8,863 bases of DNA, taken from NCBI GenBank assembly GCA_946482625.1, contig CAMLSH010000136.1:1-8863 (forward strand), given 5' to 3'. Of this stretch, positions 6,107 through 8,863 are shown one piece after another (within the stretch, counting starts at the first letter, position 1; every line of letters begins with the position of its first letter). The position numbers and the translations under genes are program-made. The notes below the pieces were generated by a model. It had not been told where the DNA came from. It ran no database searches and worked only from the letters and a program-made list of their open reading frames with translations. Source of the stretch: an uncultured Opitutaceae bacterium (GTDB lineage Bacteria > Verrucomicrobiota > Verrucomicrobiae > Opitutales > Opitutaceae).

Positions 6107-7152
6107 GCACAACCGTCGTCACCGCCCTGTTCAACGGTGAGCCATGGATCGGCGAAACGCTGGACTCCGTCGCCCGCCAGACGCGGCGGCCGGCGCAGCA
6201 CTGGATTGTCGACGACGGCTCGACAGATGGCTCCGTCCGCATCGCGAGCGGACGCGATGGAGTCACGCTGGCCCGGAATCCCGGGAAAGGTCCCAATGCG
6301 GCGCGCGCGTTCGCCATTGAGCAATCGCGCTCGGACTACGTGGCGGTGTTGGATCAGGACGACGTCTGGCACCCGGCGCATCTGGCCTTGCTCGAAGAAG
6401 CGTTGGAAAAAAATCCCCGGGCCGCCGCGGCGTTCGCGGGCGTGCATCGGTTCTATACAGGCGAAGAGATCGTCTACCGGCCGGAGCCCGGCGTGCCGTG
6501 CACCTTCGACCCGTGGGCACAGTTTCCGATGAACGCCATCGCCGCGCCCGCGCAGGTGCTCATCCGTCGAGAGGCGCTGCTCGCAACCCGTGGCTGGCCG
6601 ACGCACATCGTCGGTCTCGCGGATTTTTTCGCCTGGCTGGTTCTCTCCGTCCGCGGGCCGTTTCTTTCGCTGCCCAGTCTTACAGTCGGCTATCGCCAAC
6701 ATGCGGACTCGTACAGCAAAGCGCTGCGACAGGAAAAGGGTCGGCGGTTTTTCGAGCGCCACGTGGCCGCCGCCGCGGAGGCGCTCTCCGTGCGGCAGGC
6801 GCATGGAGAATCGAAGCCGGACAACTGCGCGGGACGGCTCGAACTTTACCGCTTGATGTTTGCCTGGCTCGAGCTGTTGCAAGCGGGACCGCGCAAGGAA
6901 TCACGCGAGATCACCCAGAAACTGGATACCGAGCTTGGACGCCACCCGCCGCAGTTCGTGACGGAACTGTGGTCCCAGATTTTCTACTTTGTCGCGCCGG
7001 TACCGGCATCGTTGCAGATGCTCAACCGGGGCTGGTGGCTGTTGCGCCTCTACGCGCGCGCGCCGCATTCGGCTCAATCGCTGCGTCGCTCGTTGCGTGC
7101 GGTGATCGCACGCAACTTACGACTGGCAGCACAGAAACTTACGCCCCACTGA
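6103..7152 (+). CDS. Family 2 glycosyltransferase
   Basis: A 349-residue protein with an N-terminal GT-A domain of family GT2. Seen: the first strand VVTALFNGEPWIGETLDSV, then IVDDGSTDGS (35-44) with the nucleotide-binding Asp37-Asp38, and the metal-binding DxD region VLDQDDVWHP (82-91) with Asp84 and Asp86. The GLADFF segment near 167-172 lies where the acceptor-side acidic residue of inverting GT2 enzymes is expected. The C-terminal region is helical with an aromatic, hydrophobic stretch (LWSQIFYFVAP and GWWLLRLY, about 287-316) that could bind the membrane, but there is no clear transmembrane helix. It should transfer a sugar from a nucleotide sugar to a glycan or lipid acceptor. I start it at the GTG at 6103, which overlaps the upstream TGA as GTGA and gives STTVVTALFNG; no ATG start in frame fits the family. 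It is the last gene of the three-gene plus-strand operon. Confidence 0.92.
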   Translation: MSTTVVTALFNGEPWIGETLDSVARQTRRPAQHWIVDDGSTDGSVRIASGRDGVTLARNPGKGPNAARAFAIEQSRSDYVAVLDQDDVWHPAHLALLEEALEKNPRAAAAFAGVHRFYTGEEIVYRPEPGVPCTFDPWAQFPMNAIAAPAQVLIRREALLATRGWPTHIVGLADFFAWLVLSVRGPFLSLPSLTVGYRQHADSYSKALRQEKGRRFFERHVAAAAEALSVRQAHGESKPDNCAGRLELYRLMFAWLELLQAGPRKESREITQKLDTELGRHPPQFVTELWSQIFYFVAPVPASLQMLNRGWWLLRLYARAPHSAQSLRRSLRAVIARNLRLAAQKLTPH

Positions 7153-7156
7153 GGCC

Positions 7157-7172
7157 GCGGAATTATTTCCGC
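7157..7172. terminator. Small hairpin between convergent glycosyltransferase and pheT stops
   Basis: GCGGAA (7157-7162) and TTCCGC (7167-7172) are inverse arms around TTAT. The pheT stop codon (7163-7165) is in the loop and the glycosyltransferase stop is 4 bp before the left arm. Only 10 bp separate the two genes, so any termination must occur here or inside the opposing gene. A 6-bp stem without a T-run is weak, so this may be a chance palindrome. Confidence 0.25.
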
Positions 7173-8863
7173 ACCTGATACGGCGTGGATTTGGCGAGCT
7201 CGTCCTGGATTTTGGTGAAGACGGCGTTGACCTCGTCGTCGGTCAGCGTGCGGTCGGCGGCGCGGAAGACGAAGGAGAACGCGAGGCTCTTCGTGCCTTC
7301 GGGGAGGCCCTTGCCCTGGTAAACATCGAAGACGTTGACCGCTTCGAGGACGAAGGAGGTGCCGACGGCGGCGCGGGCGATCTTCGCGAGGGTCTTCTGA
7401 ACGTCGGTCGCGTGTAGCGACGCGTCCACGACGAGCGCGAGGTCGCGCAGCGTGCTCGGGAAAAGACTGAAGGGCTGATAACGGCGGCGGGCGCCCGCGG
7501 TGGTGGCGAGTTTCTCCGGGAGCATCGCGAAGAACCCGGCGTAAACCTTGCCCTCGATGCCGAGCGTTTTGAGGAGCGCGAGATCGACGAGCCCGAAGCG
7601 GGCGGTCCAGCCGTGCTGGATTTCGCCAGCGGCGGCCGAGTGGCCTGCCTGCCAGCCGAAGGAGGCCTCTGACGTGGTGGCGACGAGTGGCTGACGCGCA
7701 AGCTCGATGCCGGCCGCGGCGGCGAGGGTCTCGGTGTGGCGTTTGGCCGTGTAGAAGTCGGCGGGCTCGCGCTTGAGCCAGGAGCGGTCGCCCGAGGCTT
7801 CGGCGATGAGAAACGCGCCGGCAACGCACTCGACGTTCTGGCCGGCGCGGTCGAGGAAAACACGGCCGGTTTCAAAGAGACGCGAGACGGCGACACCGCG
7901 CGATTGGTTGAGTTTTAGAGACTCAAGTAGACCGGTGATGAGCGTCGGGCGGAGATGCGATTGGTCTTCGACGAAGGGATTGGCGAGCGCGAGTTCGGTC
8001 GCGGCAGCGGCGGAAACCCACGGCTGGATTTCGCGAGCGGCGCGGAGCGTATAGTTAACGCACTCGTGAAAACCCTGGCCGACGAAGGCGTCGGCGACGT
8101 GGCGGTTGAAGAGGACGATGGGATCGTCTTCGGCGATCAAACCGGGCGAGAGAATCGTGCTGACGGGAATTTTCTCGGTGCCGTAAACGCGGAGAACTTC
8201 TTCCACGAGATCGATGGGGCGATCGAGGTCGTCGCGCCAGCTCGGCACGGAAACGGTCCAAGCAGGGCCGCGGTTTTCGGTCGGCTCTTCCCGGGTGATC
8301 GTGAGTTCGAGAGCTTCGAGCGCGCGCTTCATGTCGGCCTCGGGAATGGCGAAGCCGAGTTTCTCGTTGATGTAGCCAGGCGTGACGACGATCTCGCGCT
8401 GCCAGGGCGCTTCGCCGCCGAAGCGTTGGGTGGTGCCAGCGACTTTGCCGCCGGCGATTTCGAGGATGAGATCAATGGCGCGGTGAGCGGCTTCTTCGAG
8501 CGAATGCGGATCGACGCCGCGCTCGAAACGGTAGGAGGAATCAGAGGCGAGGCCTAGCTTGCGCGAGGTGGCGCGGACGGACTGGCGTTTGAAGACGGCG
8601 GCTTCGAGTACGAGGTCGGTCGTGGTTTCGTCCACGCCGGAGTTTTCGCCGCCCATGATGCCCGCGATAACGAGCGGCTTGGCGGCGTCGGCGATGACGA
8701 GCATCCGGTTAGTCAATACGCGCTCTTTGGTGTCGAGCGTGACGAGTTTTTCGCCGTCGGTGGCGGAACGGATGACGAGTTGCGCGCCGGAGATTTTCTT
8801 CGCGTCGAAGGCGTGCGTGGGCTGGCCGTATTCGAGGAGAACGAAGTTGGAGATATCGACGAC
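7163..8863 (-). CDS. pheT: Phenylalanine-tRNA ligase beta subunit (N-terminal part missing)
   Basis: PheT pairs with PheS to charge tRNA(Phe) in the cytoplasm; the beta chain supports the fold, edits mis-charged Tyr-tRNA(Phe) and binds the tRNA. The window holds the last 566 residues of a protein usually near 800, open at the window edge. Seen, numbering from the edge: VVDISNFVLLEYGQPTHAFD (1-20), GGENSGVDE (71-79) and RFERGVDP (112-119) of the B3/B4 editing domain; a B5 domain at about 152-234 with PSWRDDLDRPIDLVEEVLRV; a catalytic-like core; and a C-terminal FDX-ACB anticodon-binding domain at about 461-566 with FPSTLRDLALVVD and the DVYQGKGLPEG loop. A TTG at 8716 in this frame is internal and not the start, since the reading frame and family similarity continue to 8863. 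pheS and the true start lie outside the window. It is convergent with the glycosyltransferase gene. Confidence 0.97.
   Translation of the reverse strand, partial: VVDISNFVLLEYGQPTHAFDAKKISGAQLVIRSATDGEKLVTLDTKERVLTNRMLVIADAAKPLVIAGIMGGENSGVDETTTDLVLEAAVFKRQSVRATSRKLGLASDSSYRFERGVDPHSLEEAAHRAIDLILEIAGGKVAGTTQRFGGEAPWQREIVVTPGYINEKLGFAIPEADMKRALEALELTITREEPTENRGPAWTVSVPSWRDDLDRPIDLVEEVLRVYGTEKIPVSTILSPGLIAEDDPIVLFNRHVADAFVGQGFHECVNYTLRAAREIQPWVSAAAATELALANPFVEDQSHLRPTLITGLLESLKLNQSRGVAVSRLFETGRVFLDRAGQNVECVAGAFLIAEASGDRSWLKREPADFYTAKRHTETLAAAAGIELARQPLVATTSEASFGWQAGHSAAAGEIQHGWTARFGLVDLALLKTLGIEGKVYAGFFAMLPEKLATTAGARRRYQPFSLFPSTLRDLALVVDASLHATDVQKTLAKIARAAVGTSFVLEAVNVFDVYQGKGLPEGTKSLAFSFVFRAADRTLTDDEVNAVFTKIQDELAKSTPYQVRK

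Noticed and set aside
8701..8716. TTG at 8716 as the start of a separate gene
   Set aside because: The same frame continues upstream without a stop to the window edge and encodes further typical PheT sequence.

Overview
The window is GC-rich, densely coded bacterial chromosome. High GC, start codons mostly without a clear Shine-Dalgarno sequence, a split gatCAB locus and a GxxExxY gene bounded by CACAGAGG-type repeats together suggest Verrucomicrobiota, possibly Opitutaceae. That placement is an inference; no rRNA or tRNA gene is present to test it.

Layout. On the minus strand, from about 4151 down to 353, lie gatC, gatA, a GxxExxY-family gene and gatB, followed by the 5' part of a short-chain dehydrogenase gene cut by the window start. 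GatC, GatA and GatB form the GatCAB amidotransferase, which converts Glu-tRNA(Gln) and/or Asp-tRNA(Asn) into Gln-tRNA(Gln) and Asn-tRNA(Asn). On the plus strand, diverging from gatC across 132 bp, is a compact operon (4284-7152): a CitE/HpaI-like aldolase, a D-2-hydroxyacid dehydrogenase and a family 2 glycosyltransferase, coupled by ATGA and GTGA 4-nt overlaps. From 7163 to the window end on the minus strand is the 3' two thirds or so of pheT, convergent with the glycosyltransferase gene with only 10 bp between the stops.

The most unusual part is the set of elements in the gaps of the gat locus. The gatA-gatB gap holds a 452-bp cassette: a PD-(D/E)XK-like GxxExxY gene between 41-bp inverted repeats (35 of 41 matching), sitting in what would otherwise be a spacer of about 20 bp. 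The gatC-gatA gap holds a nested palindrome that also adds a spurious 31-codon extension to the gatA frame. The gap after gatB holds two inverted copies of a GC-rich palindrome (22 of 23 matching), a REPIN-like arrangement that starts right at the gatB stop codon. Each junction therefore carries a different palindromic element, while the genes themselves are intact.

The aldolase, dehydrogenase and glycosyltransferase probably act in one pathway that makes or attaches a surface sugar or acid substituent, but the substrates cannot be read from the sequence.
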